NCBI GenBank assembly: GCA_004134995.1
Contig: REGP01000002.1
Location: forward strand, 1 to 64,000
Length of the DNA stretch: 64,000 nt
DNA from: Oxalobacteraceae bacterium CAVE-383
Lineage (GTDB): Bacteria; Pseudomonadota; Gammaproteobacteria; Burkholderiales; Burkholderiaceae_D
Direction of reading: 5' to 3'
Shown: positions 56,301 through 64,000 of the stretch, piece after piece
Numbering within the stretch: the stretch's first letter is position 1
How the letters are laid out: every line of letters starts with the position of its first letter
The notes under the pieces: generated by a model
What the model was told of the DNA's origin: nothing
Database searches by the model: none
The model's input: the letters and a program-made list of their open reading frames with translations, nothing else
Translations under genes and position numbers: made by a program

Positions 56301-58251
56301 AGTAGGCCAGCAGCTGAGCATTGATGGCCGAGATGGACGGATCTGCAGGATATTAGACGATGAGAAAATCCAAATCGAAATGGATGTCGATGGATCGCTT
56401 CAAAACACAACACGCTCAGACTTATTAATAGGCTACAGCAGTCGTGCGGTGAAGTTTTTAGATTCAACGGACCAAAACCCCTCGCTTAGGACCCCAGAGT
56501 ACCTGGGACGCCAGCTAAATACTTTCTCAGAAAAGATCCAGCAAAAAGCTATTCGGAAAAAACGATATCTAGATTCCATCTTGAGATATGGAAAATTCAT
56601 ATCGACCCCAAAACATCTAAATCCCCTCATTTACATCTGTGCGGAACAATTGCAAGATGCAAAAGCCCCTAGCTCATCAACTGTTGGCCGTTGGTATCTC
56701 GAATACGTAAAAAATCAACGAGATCCCAGAGCACTAGTTGATCGACACCACATGAAAGGCGGCGCGGGATCACGTTTGCATCCTGAGGTGCAAAGAATGA
56801 TTGAAGAAGTGATAGACGACATATATCTTAATCAAGAAAAACAATCTGTTCAGGAGGTCTATAGCGCCCTAGAACACGCGATCAATACTTACAATGCCGC
56901 GCGAGGACCTGAAGATCAGCTCAGAGTACCAGGTCAAGCGACGGTTTATCGAGCGATCAATAGCCTAGATAAATACGATGCAATGGTCGCTCGAGATAGC
57001 GCAAGAACGGCACAAATGAAGTTCCGCACAAGTGGAAAAGGCCCGAAAGTATCGCGTCTTCTGGAACGGGTAGAAATTGATCACACGCCATTAGATCTTT
57101 TCGTGCTTGATGAAGAAACCGGTATGCCGATGGGGCGACCGACTGTGACGTGCGCTATTGATAAAAAATCCAGAATGATAGTCGGTCTTCATATCGGCTT
57201 CCAAGGCCCGTCAATGGAAGCAGTATTTGCCTGCCTTCGTCATGCGTTAATGCCGAAATCATATGTAAAGGTCGATTACCCCTCAATAAAAAATGATTGG
57301 CCATGTCATGGATTAATCGAGGTTCTGATTTGTGATAACGGCTTGGAGTTCCACGCAAAGGAGCTTGAAAGAGTTGCATTTGAATTAGACATGCAAATTC
57401 AATTTTGCCCTAAGCGCCAAGCGTATTACAAAGGTGCGATAGAGAGATTTTTTAGAAGTCTAAATCATCAGTTCGCCCGAGCGATTCCGGGACATAGTTT
57501 TGAGAGGTGGTTTAAACGGGAAGATTACGACCCGCTGAAACATGCCGTATGCACATTCGACCAGCTGAAATTGTGCGTACACAAATGGATAATCGACATT
57601 TATTCGCAAAAAATACATCGCGGAATAAATAGCACTCCCTATTTCACTTGGATGGAAAATGCAAAAAAATTCCCGACAAAATTATTGTCGGATGTCGATA
57701 GGCTGGATATCAGCCTGGGCAGGACTGTCCAGCGGACAATTTTTCACTACGGAATTGAATTAAATCACATGCACTACAACGGCCCGTCGCTTCTCGTATT
57801 GAGACGGCAATACGGCGAAAGGGTCGGCGTAGAAGTGAGATATTTTTTTGATGATATCTCGCATATCTATGTGATTGATCCAATCTCAAAAGAAGCGATA
57901 TATGTACCCGCAGTCGATCAAGAGTACGCAGACGGACTCACATTGGTACAACATAATCTCATAGCGGAAAGAGTCCGCTTGGAAAATAAGAATATTGTTG
58001 ATACGGGGGCCTTAGCTCAAGCTAAACACGAACTGCGAGGCTTCGTCAGAGGATTAATCGTCGACAAATCGTTACGTAAGCGAAAAAGTGCCGCAAAGAT
58101 CAGAGGCATTGGAAAATCTTCCAAGAACAATACTCTCGAGGATTTAATTTCTGAGACTCGAGCATCAATGCCGGTGCCTCATTTCAAATCTGTGGATATT
58201 AGTGAGCTTCCCTCTATGCCTGTCATAGTAAATAAGGGGATGACGCAATGA
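56281..58251 (+). CDS. tnsB: Tn7-like transposase TnsB (DDE)
   Basis: 656 residues from ATG 56281 with AAGGGA 6 bp upstream. N-terminal DNA-binding HTH domains (about 80-240). RNase-H core with the catalytic triad D267 (VEIDHTP), D352 (CDNGLEF) and E388 (KGAIERFFRSL). C-terminal beta-barrel and a basic tail (LRKRKSAAKIRG) that in Tn7 contacts TnsC. It binds the end repeats and joins 3' ends to target DNA. It overlaps tnsC by 4 bp. Confidence 0.94.
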   Translation: MKAFIFKVGQQLSIDGRDGRICRILDDEKIQIEMDVDGSLQNTTRSDLLIGYSSRAVKFLDSTDQNPSLRTPEYLGRQLNTFSEKIQQKAIRKKRYLDSILRYGKFISTPKHLNPLIYICAEQLQDAKAPSSSTVGRWYLEYVKNQRDPRALVDRHHMKGGAGSRLHPEVQRMIEEVIDDIYLNQEKQSVQEVYSALEHAINTYNAARGPEDQLRVPGQATVYRAINSLDKYDAMVARDSARTAQMKFRTSGKGPKVSRLLERVEIDHTPLDLFVLDEETGMPMGRPTVTCAIDKKSRMIVGLHIGFQGPSMEAVFACLRHALMPKSYVKVDYPSIKNDWPCHGLIEVLICDNGLEFHAKELERVAFELDMQIQFCPKRQAYYKGAIERFFRSLNHQFARAIPGHSFERWFKREDYDPLKHAVCTFDQLKLCVHKWIIDIYSQKIHRGINSTPYFTWMENAKKFPTKLLSDVDRLDISLGRTVQRTIFHYGIELNHMHYNGPSLLVLRRQYGERVGVEVRYFFDDISHIYVIDPISKEAIYVPAVDQEYADGLTLVQHNLIAERVRLENKNIVDTGALAQAKHELRGFVRGLIVDKSLRKRKSAAKIRGIGKSSKNNTLEDLISETRASMPVPHFKSVDISELPSMPVIVNKGMTQ

Positions 58252-59234
58252 GCGGAATGGAAAATGCGGAATCTGATTTCTATAAAAAACTACGCCAGTC
58301 CGAGAAAACATTGATTCTTCATCAAAGTTTTTCTGCAGCGCTATCAAGGATAAAAACGGCCATCGAGTTTGCGAAGAATGGAGCTGAACCTCGGCATACT
58401 TTGTTAGTGGGTGAGTCGGGGACCGGGAAAACTTGGCTTGCAGAACATATCGAGTCACTGTTTCCAAAGGCTCTCGTAATGAACCGGAAAATCATCCCGG
58501 TTCTTCTCGTAAGTACGCCTCCTATACCGACGCTTAAATCGCTTTGTGAAGAAATATTATTTGCATTAGATGATCCATTTTATTACCGCGGAACTACAAC
58601 AGAAAAAGGAATACGGGCTCTAAATCTAATGCGATCTTGCAAGGTGGAATGCGTCATTTTGGATGAATTTCAACACTTCCTCGACAACCCACGGCATATA
58701 ACTAGCTTAACGGGCGTGGCCGACTGGCTAAAGGTATTTATAAATGAAGCAGGAGTACCGTTTGTCCTAATAGGATTGCCTCATTGTGAAAAGGTATTGC
58801 ATGTCAACGAGCAATTGAGAAGAAGGTTTTCCTCCCGACTCAATTTACCTGTATTTTCAATTGATACCTCTGACGAGGAACGGCAATTCAGAACAGTTCT
58901 TAACGAGATCGATAAAGCGCTTCCAATGGAAAAAATATCTGGATTGGCCGAAACGGACCTGGCTAGGAGAATATATTTTGCAACCAACGGTTTAATTGGA
59001 TATGTACGGAAGTTAATTACAGATGCTTTTGAAAAAGCGCTGTTACGAAATCATTCATCGATAAGTTTGGATTTATTAGGCGAGGCGTTCGAGGACGTAG
59101 TTTGGAGATCCAACTGTGCAGAATTAAATCCATTTCACTGCAAATTTCCATATCGAAAATTAAATCGGGCTGGGGAACCTTTTGCGATGAATTTGAAGGA
59201 AGCAGAGCATAGTCGACGTGGAGGTAAGAAATGA
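58248..59234 (+). CDS. tnsC: Tn7-like transposition regulator ATPase TnsC
   Basis: 328 residues. AAA+ ATPase with Walker A G55-ESGTGK61-T62 and Walker B VILDEFQH (D139, E140). Shorter than Tn7 TnsC (about 555) and near TniB in size, lacking long terminal extensions. It forms an ATP-dependent ring on target DNA that links TniQ to TnsAB. Coupled to both neighbours by ATGA overlaps. Confidence 0.93.
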   Translation: MSGMENAESDFYKKLRQSEKTLILHQSFSAALSRIKTAIEFAKNGAEPRHTLLVGESGTGKTWLAEHIESLFPKALVMNRKIIPVLLVSTPPIPTLKSLCEEILFALDDPFYYRGTTTEKGIRALNLMRSCKVECVILDEFQHFLDNPRHITSLTGVADWLKVFINEAGVPFVLIGLPHCEKVLHVNEQLRRRFSSRLNLPVFSIDTSDEERQFRTVLNEIDKALPMEKISGLAETDLARRIYFATNGLIGYVRKLITDAFEKALLRNHSSISLDLLGEAFEDVVWRSNCAELNPFHCKFPYRKLNRAGEPFAMNLKEAEHSRRGGKK

Positions 59235-61081
59235 GTTATCGGCTACATCGCCCTATGCCAATTTCGGGTGAATGCATAAGAGGATATCTCTTGAGACTCA
59301 CTGAAGAAAATTTCATCGGACATCAATCTTGGCTGAGAGATTCTCCGGAAGAGCTAAGGATAATACGCTTAAATATCGGGAAAAAATTACACGGGAGGCT
59401 AGGAAATTTATTTCAAACAAAGGGGGAGGAACAGACGAGTAGCGCTAGTTTGAGCTCCAGTTATTTTATGCGTGCCAACAATCGATGTTGTCCGGATTGC
59501 TTTCGCGACATGTCATATTGGCGAGTGGAATGGGAGCATCGATTTTATGTTGCGTGCCATATTCATAAAAAATATCTTATAGATCTATGTCCGGTTTGTT
59601 CGGCAAAACTGCCCTGGAAAAGGCATTCTCTAGGGGCCTGCATGTGTGGCTCAAGAATTTCTGACTGGTCGGCGATGGAAGGTTCTAAAGGCGCATTGCT
59701 CATATCGGAATTTCTCGCGCTTGCATTAGCGAAAGAAACTCATAGAAATATTGAGGGATTAGATAATTTTTTAATTTCGAAATTTGGAAATCTTACGTCC
59801 AATAGTTTTTCGGCATTGATCCATTTATTTGGCACGTTTGCAATCAATCCCTTGACCAGACGAAAATCGGGGTCGCATGAATGTACCGATATGGAAGGAT
59901 CGTTGGCGCTTGTGAATGCTGCATCGAATATTCTTGATGGATGGCCGCAAAACTTTGAAGGATTTTTGAAAGCGATAGGCGGATATCAGGAAGGGCGAGG
60001 AATCGAGCTTATGCCATCACGTCATTTCTATGGCTTCGCCAATGCGTTGCACAAAAAATTTTCTACGCCGGAACTAAGATTCGTTCTTCGCCGCTACCGA
60101 TCTTTTGTATTAACGCATTGGCCTCGAGTATTAAACCAGCGGAATAGATGGGCCGGTCAAAAAGAAATAGAGGAGCAACCATATGTGTCCGTAATCCTTG
60201 CGGCAAAATGGCTGCATATCTCTTCGCAAAGGGTCGTGGAACTCTTTGATGCCGGCGTGCTGAGAGGGTATGCACGAATTTCTACTCAGGGAAGAAAAAT
60301 CGTCATCATAGAGAAGAAATCATTATCTAATGCGGATAAATATATTGCGGATGTTGTTACTTTGAATGGAGCAGCAGAATTGTTAGGCTTGCCTAGAAGC
60401 CGATTGGACGAGTTGGTTGTGGCGAAAATTATCCGGCCGCGTCATGATGGGCCAAAAGACGGAGTGAACCGTTTATTTTCGAGAGCCGAAATTTCGCGAT
60501 TTATTAAAAAAATTACTTCAGGTCAGCATGAGCCTTCGGAGGAGGAAGATTTAATTTCGGGGCCAGTTATATTGAAAGCCCACTTAGGTAAAGGAGAGTT
60601 CGTGCGATTGATCTTGGACATCCTTGAGAGAAAATTACCTTTACTTTGTGCCCGAACGACGGATTTTGGCTTTCGAGATTTAATCTTTAGTAGAAAAGGG
60701 TTTTTTACTTGGCGGAAATCTATTCGTAATGCACGTGACATGACATGTACCGTTGCCGAAGCGGCCAGTAAGCTCGGTCTAAAGCAAGAAGTTGCTTATC
60801 ATCTGGTAAAAAAAGGATTACTTAAATCGAGAACTCAACTGGTCGGAAAGCGAGTTACTGCAGTAGTGGGGAAGAAGCACATACAGCAATTTGAGATTTC
60901 ATATTTATCGGCGTCGAATATGGCGCGGCAATGTGAAACTTCTCCAAGGTCTTTAATTGCTAAATTAGCATCTAAAAATGTAGTTCCAGTAACCGGGCCA
61001 GGTATCGATCACGGCCGCCAGTATTTCTTTAAGACCGAAGATATCTCTAAAGCCGTCAAATTGCTTGGACATAAAAATTAA
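59231..61081 (+). CDS. tniQ: large TniQ/TnsD-type target-site selector
   Basis: 616 residues, long for TniQ. The N-terminal TniQ domain (about 1-200) has a zinc-binding region: C86/C87, C90, C109/H110/H112, C120, C123, C137 and C139 (CCPDCFRDM, CHIHKKYLIDLCPVC, CMCG). The C-terminal half carries repeated excisionase/MerR-like helix-turn-helix units at about 318-366, 375-427, 505-555 and 558-612, with a weaker one between. These should read a long target sequence; position suggests the gyrB 3' end. No second tniQ or tnsE is seen. Confidence 0.88.
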   Translation: MSYRLHRPMPISGECIRGYLLRLTEENFIGHQSWLRDSPEELRIIRLNIGKKLHGRLGNLFQTKGEEQTSSASLSSSYFMRANNRCCPDCFRDMSYWRVEWEHRFYVACHIHKKYLIDLCPVCSAKLPWKRHSLGACMCGSRISDWSAMEGSKGALLISEFLALALAKETHRNIEGLDNFLISKFGNLTSNSFSALIHLFGTFAINPLTRRKSGSHECTDMEGSLALVNAASNILDGWPQNFEGFLKAIGGYQEGRGIELMPSRHFYGFANALHKKFSTPELRFVLRRYRSFVLTHWPRVLNQRNRWAGQKEIEEQPYVSVILAAKWLHISSQRVVELFDAGVLRGYARISTQGRKIVIIEKKSLSNADKYIADVVTLNGAAELLGLPRSRLDELVVAKIIRPRHDGPKDGVNRLFSRAEISRFIKKITSGQHEPSEEEDLISGPVILKAHLGKGEFVRLILDILERKLPLLCARTTDFGFRDLIFSRKGFFTWRKSIRNARDMTCTVAEAASKLGLKQEVAYHLVKKGLLKSRTQLVGKRVTAVVGKKHIQQFEISYLSASNMARQCETSPRSLIAKLASKNVVPVTGPGIDHGRQYFFKTEDISKAVKLLGHKN

Positions 61082-61093
61082 AAGGATTCGAGA

Positions 61094-62170
61094 ATGGCGC
61101 TGCAAACACGTAATGTATTTATCGATACTCAGGCTTTCGTTAAAGCGGGCCTAGATTTCCAATCAAAAACAATTCAGGCCTTTACGGAAGCGTGTGAGCT
61201 TGGGGAATTTAATCATATTGCGACCACGATCACCATCCAAGAAATACAGGACAAGATTACTGACGCAATTAGTGAGGGCCTTAGCCGGGTATTAGATTTC
61301 AGAAGAAAGGCCAAACTCTTGGAGGGATCTAATGACCCAATAATTGCCGGTCTATTTGCCACATACGATCCAGCTCAGGTGCAAACGAGAGCTCTAGAGG
61401 TCTTCCAATCTTTTATTGATGACTGTAAGACCACGGCATTGGACTTAAAAAAAGTCGACGCCGATGAAGTATTCCGTCGTTATTTTCGGCATGAAGCGCC
61501 TTTCCAGGAAGGGAAAAAAAAGGACGAATTTCCAGATGCATTTTCGTTACTTGCGGTGGAAGCGCATCTGGGAGAAAAAGAGGAGTGTTATATCGTATCG
61601 GAAGATGGCGACCTTCGAGCGTTCTGTGAGGTCAATAAACGATTTCTTCTGATCGAGAACCTTGGCAAGTTATTGGACATATATAACAGCCACGATGACG
61701 AGCGATCTGAGTCTATCAAGTCTTACCTTGTTGATCATGAGGACGGTATTAAGGAGGAAATTGAAAAACAAATAAACGAAGCTGACTTCTACAACGCTTC
61801 GACGTGGGAAGACGCAGATGTGGTTCTTCATAAAGTGTTGGCAGTGCAGGAATATGATCCTGACATTATCAGAATCGATGATGAGAGTTGTCTTGTCGCA
61901 TTCGAGGTTGCCGTCCTCTACGAAGTTCAAGTAGAGGGACCCGATTTCATTAATGGAATATATGATCGTGAGAGCGGTCGCCTGATAACCTTTGACAGAA
62001 CAGTTCGAGAAGAGGAACAGGCGTTCGAAGTAAAAGTGGAGGTAGAGCTTGATTTTGAGCTGCAGGACGGTAAGTTTAAGATCGTTGATATGGAAGTAGT
62101 GGTTCTCGGCCTAAATAGCGGCGTGGAAGTGGCTGTTGAAGAAGAGGAATTCATTGACCCGCGAATGTAG
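61094..62170 (+). CDS. PIN-domain (DUF4935-like) putative RNase
   Basis: 358 residues. N-terminal PIN-like domain: D11 (NVFIDTQAF), E50 (ITIQEIQD), D148 (EFPDAFSLLAVE) and D171/D173 (YIVSEDGDL) form the acidic site. The C-terminal part (about 190-358) is an acidic beta-rich domain (VKVEVELDFELQDGKFKIVDMEVV) of unknown role. It starts 12 bp after tniQ with AAGGA upstream, so it may be transcribed with the tns genes. Probably defence or toxin cargo; inferred. Confidence 0.75.
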   Translation: MALQTRNVFIDTQAFVKAGLDFQSKTIQAFTEACELGEFNHIATTITIQEIQDKITDAISEGLSRVLDFRRKAKLLEGSNDPIIAGLFATYDPAQVQTRALEVFQSFIDDCKTTALDLKKVDADEVFRRYFRHEAPFQEGKKKDEFPDAFSLLAVEAHLGEKEECYIVSEDGDLRAFCEVNKRFLLIENLGKLLDIYNSHDDERSESIKSYLVDHEDGIKEEIEKQINEADFYNASTWEDADVVLHKVLAVQEYDPDIIRIDDESCLVAFEVAVLYEVQVEGPDFINGIYDRESGRLITFDRTVREEEQAFEVKVEVELDFELQDGKFKIVDMEVVVLGLNSGVEVAVEEEEFIDPRM

Positions 62171-62311
62171 CTTTCAAGGCGCAGGGATTGTCGTTGTCGC
62201 AAGGCTAGATGGTAGTAAATAACGAAACGGTTAGCTTGGTCGATTCGCCGTAAACTGAAAATAATTTTGCAGAATCACAAATAAAAATTTAAGTATTTAT
62301 AGGAAATGATA

Positions 62312-62980
62312 ATGACCAATGGCTTCATCTATGTTCTGCTGAATCCGTCAATTCCCAACATGGTCAAGATTGGACAAACCAAGACCACCTCTGAGAAGCG
62401 TGCTCGCGCCATTTCATCCGCGACCGGAGTACCGACAGACTTTATTGTTCTTTACGATGCGTTGGTTAGCGACGTAGAGAAAGCCGAAGAAGAAATTCAT
62501 ACACATTTTTCTGGTTATCGACCTAATAAAAGAAGGGAATTTTTTAATGTACCTCCGAAGTTAGCAATCCGTGCGTTGATAGATATTGCGCATAAATATC
62601 CTATCGCTCCTGTTTTGCCTACGACTATCGATGATGTCCTACCAATGCTCAAATCGCGATTCCCTAAATTTCTTGACCCAAATATTTTCAGTGCCCGAAT
62701 CATCACCATCCCAGGAGCATGTTATCTAAAGGTGGGTCGCATGCTCAATGGCCTAGAGGAATACTCGGAGGAGGAGCTCCCCCTGGACGGCCTTAAAACA
62801 CCGGAAACAATTACTCCGGAAGTGGTTGAGTACAACGCTAAGTTGCTTGGGACTTTGAATGACTATGATTGGATCATGATCTCAAATATATTCCCTCAAA
62901 ATATTGCTGTCGAGATAGCTAAGGAATGGGAAGGGCCCGGAGGAAAATTGGAAATTTGGAATAAGAATAAAGAGAAATAA
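62312..62980 (+). CDS. GIY-YIG nuclease-like (T5orf172/MUG113) protein
   Basis: 222 residues from ATG 62312 (AGGA 7 bp upstream; the ATG at 62306 is too close). N-terminal GIY-YIG-like domain: GFIYVLLNPSIPNMVKIGQTKTTSEKRARAISSATG (IYV...KIG replacing GIY...YIG), with E61/H63 (AEEEIHTHF). NKRREFFNV is typical of T5orf172. The C-terminal half is unrecognised. Common in phages and defence islands; cargo of the element. Confidence 0.8.
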   Translation: MTNGFIYVLLNPSIPNMVKIGQTKTTSEKRARAISSATGVPTDFIVLYDALVSDVEKAEEEIHTHFSGYRPNKRREFFNVPPKLAIRALIDIAHKYPIAPVLPTTIDDVLPMLKSRFPKFLDPNIFSARIITIPGACYLKVGRMLNGLEEYSEEELPLDGLKTPETITPEVVEYNAKLLGTLNDYDWIMISNIFPQNIAVEIAKEWEGPGGKLEIWNKNKEK

Positions 62981-63222
62981 ATCATCCGAATTAAGGATTG
63001 AACACACGCTTAATTCATTGCACAGACCTGAAAAAATAATCATCTGGTAGATGAGGTCGACGCTTGATAGTGCATATGGATGTCAAGTCGCCCGTCATCA
63101 AGTTTTAAGAAGTCTCCTCAACGAGGTTTCGCTTATGCTAGTGTTGCCAGCTCATGCCTTACTCGATAAAGATAGGTGTGATTCAGTGGGTGGGGCACAT
63201 ATATAAAATTCGAAGGGTAAAG

Positions 63223-63861
63223 ATGTTTGCTAAAGATTTGCTGTCGGCAACTCTAGATGCTGAGGCTTGGCATTTGCAAAGCGAAGCTCTGCGGCGTTCA
63301 GCGGACGTGTTATGGGATAAATTTACTGCTGAATTGGTGCTTGCCGCTGTGGAGTATAAGAGGACGTCAGATATGGCATTAATGGATGTCGCCTACGAAT
63401 ATCTTATGTCCGCAAAATTGCTTTACGGCTTAGCTTTGGAAACGGGTCTTAAAGCTTTAATCATTAAGAAATTTCCAGACGAAATTGAAATTCGAATTAC
63501 TGTGAACGGACACAATATTCCGATTGATGCAGAGGTAAAAAGTCTAGGGCTATCAGGTGGCCCGAGCCATAATTTGCTGGCGCTAGCAGAGAAAGCCGGA
63601 ATATTTTCTGAGCAGTTTAGTAAAGCTTTAGTTACAGGAAGTGATAAAGAAGCGTTCAAAGATATATGCCGAAATCTCGGTGAGATCGTGATATGGCGCG
63701 GAAGGTATCCCGCACCTATACGGTCATTTACACCATTAGAGTATTCAAAAATGCTTCCATCTAAAATATTAGGCCATTACATGAGAGATTTTCTCGACCC
63801 CGTGATGGATACAATAAAAATATTTTTTCAAGACCAAGGCCATATTAACGATAAAACGTAA
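63223..63861 (+). CDS. hypothetical protein, HEPN-like helical segment
   Basis: 212 residues from ATG 63223 (AAGGG 7 bp upstream; a longer frame to 63154 exists). DVAYEYLMSAKLLYGLALETGLKALIIKK (about 50-78) resembles the helical core of HEPN-domain proteins, but the RNase RxxxxH motif is not evident. SLGLSGGPSHNLLALAEKAG is a second distinctive stretch. No confident family. Accessory cargo; nothing coding is seen in 62981-63222 or after 63862. Confidence 0.6.
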   Translation: MFAKDLLSATLDAEAWHLQSEALRRSADVLWDKFTAELVLAAVEYKRTSDMALMDVAYEYLMSAKLLYGLALETGLKALIIKKFPDEIEIRITVNGHNIPIDAEVKSLGLSGGPSHNLLALAEKAGIFSEQFSKALVTGSDKEAFKDICRNLGEIVIWRGRYPAPIRSFTPLEYSKMLPSKILGHYMRDFLDPVMDTIKIFFQDQGHINDKT

Positions 63862-64000
63862 TGTAAGAACCTTTGGAAGGTTGTGCGTATCTAGTTGATC
63901 CGATGCGACTCATAAAATCAACGTAAAAGACTTTATATGACCGTTTTTTGTATCTTATTTGCGGATGTGAGTAAGGGAGAAAATCCAATAATAATCTCCG

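Larger units (their letters stand above)
51262..64000. mobile_element. Tn7-like transposon/genomic island inserted after gyrB (partial)
   Basis: The element is inferred from the TGTAGG end and repeats at 51262, the tnsA-tnsB-tnsC-tniQ operon (55608-61081) and AT-richer cargo. Transcription of tns genes away from gyrB matches the Tn7 right-end layout, although 4.3 kb of cargo or older debris separates the end from tnsA. The left end lies beyond base 64000. No CRISPR array or cas gene is seen, so it is not recognisably a CRISPR-associated transposon within the window. Confidence 0.6.

Noticed and set aside
55288-64000. CRISPR-associated transposon (CAST)
   Set aside because: No cas12k, Cascade genes or repeat-spacer array seen around tnsABC-tniQ; the large TniQ with HTH units argues for DNA-sequence targeting.

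Overview
The window looks like the replication-origin region of a GC-rich betaproteobacterium, most likely of the Oxalobacteraceae (Herminiimonas/Massilia-like). This rests on the set mnmG-rsmG-parA-parB, dnaA-dnaN-gyrB, a burkholderial porin, an Eps-type exopolysaccharide (EPS) locus of the betaproteobacterial kind, and an rRNA-operon leader at the left edge. All assignments come from reading motifs and layout; no database search was run.

Layout. 1-253: promoter, boxA and leader of an rRNA operon on the minus strand, whose 16S gene would lie just left of base 1. 321-2199: a QseG-like lipoprotein and a GlrK/QseE-like sensor kinase that has lost its phosphoacceptor histidine. 2333-21840: a minus-strand EPS locus with an outer-membrane barrel (EpsL), priming phosphotransferase (EpsB/WcaJ), EpsD, EpsE (Wza-like), EpsF (Wzz-like), EpsG (BY-kinase-like), a Wzy-like polymerase, glycosyltransferases, a Wzx flippase, a GH5 glycosidase, two acyltransferases and GDP-mannose synthesis (ManC, ManB). 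22350-25313: galE, then lipB-lipA. 25338-34454: a nucleotidyltransferase-type toxin/antitoxin-like pair, a CheY-CheC-diguanylate cyclase operon, a porin, a CheR plus receiver-kinase pair, a metallopeptidase, ybeD and a D-amino-acid transaminase. 34573-36450: an ABC exporter.

36570-51257 is the origin domain: parB, parA, lipocalin, rsmG, mnmG (minus strand), two parS sites, a TSUP permease, a DnaA-box cluster with a DnaA-trio that I read as oriC (about 42.6-42.96 kb), a LysR regulator, small genes, then dnaA, dnaN and gyrB (plus strand). oriC is therefore about 3 kb away from dnaA.

51262-64000 is accessory DNA, visibly poorer in GC. A Tn7-like operon tnsA-tnsB-tnsC-tniQ (55608-61081) reads away from gyrB. 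Four bases after the gyrB stop codon a TGTAGG end begins, followed by three ~21-bp repeats of the kind TnsB binds. I infer a Tn7-like element that uses the gyrB 3' end as attachment site; its other end lies outside the window. Its TniQ has a long C-terminal half made of tandem excisionase/MerR-like helix-turn-helix units. Around the tns genes sit XRE regulators with palindromic operators, an Mrr-like nuclease remnant and probable defence cargo (PIN-type nuclease, GIY-YIG protein, a HEPN-like protein).
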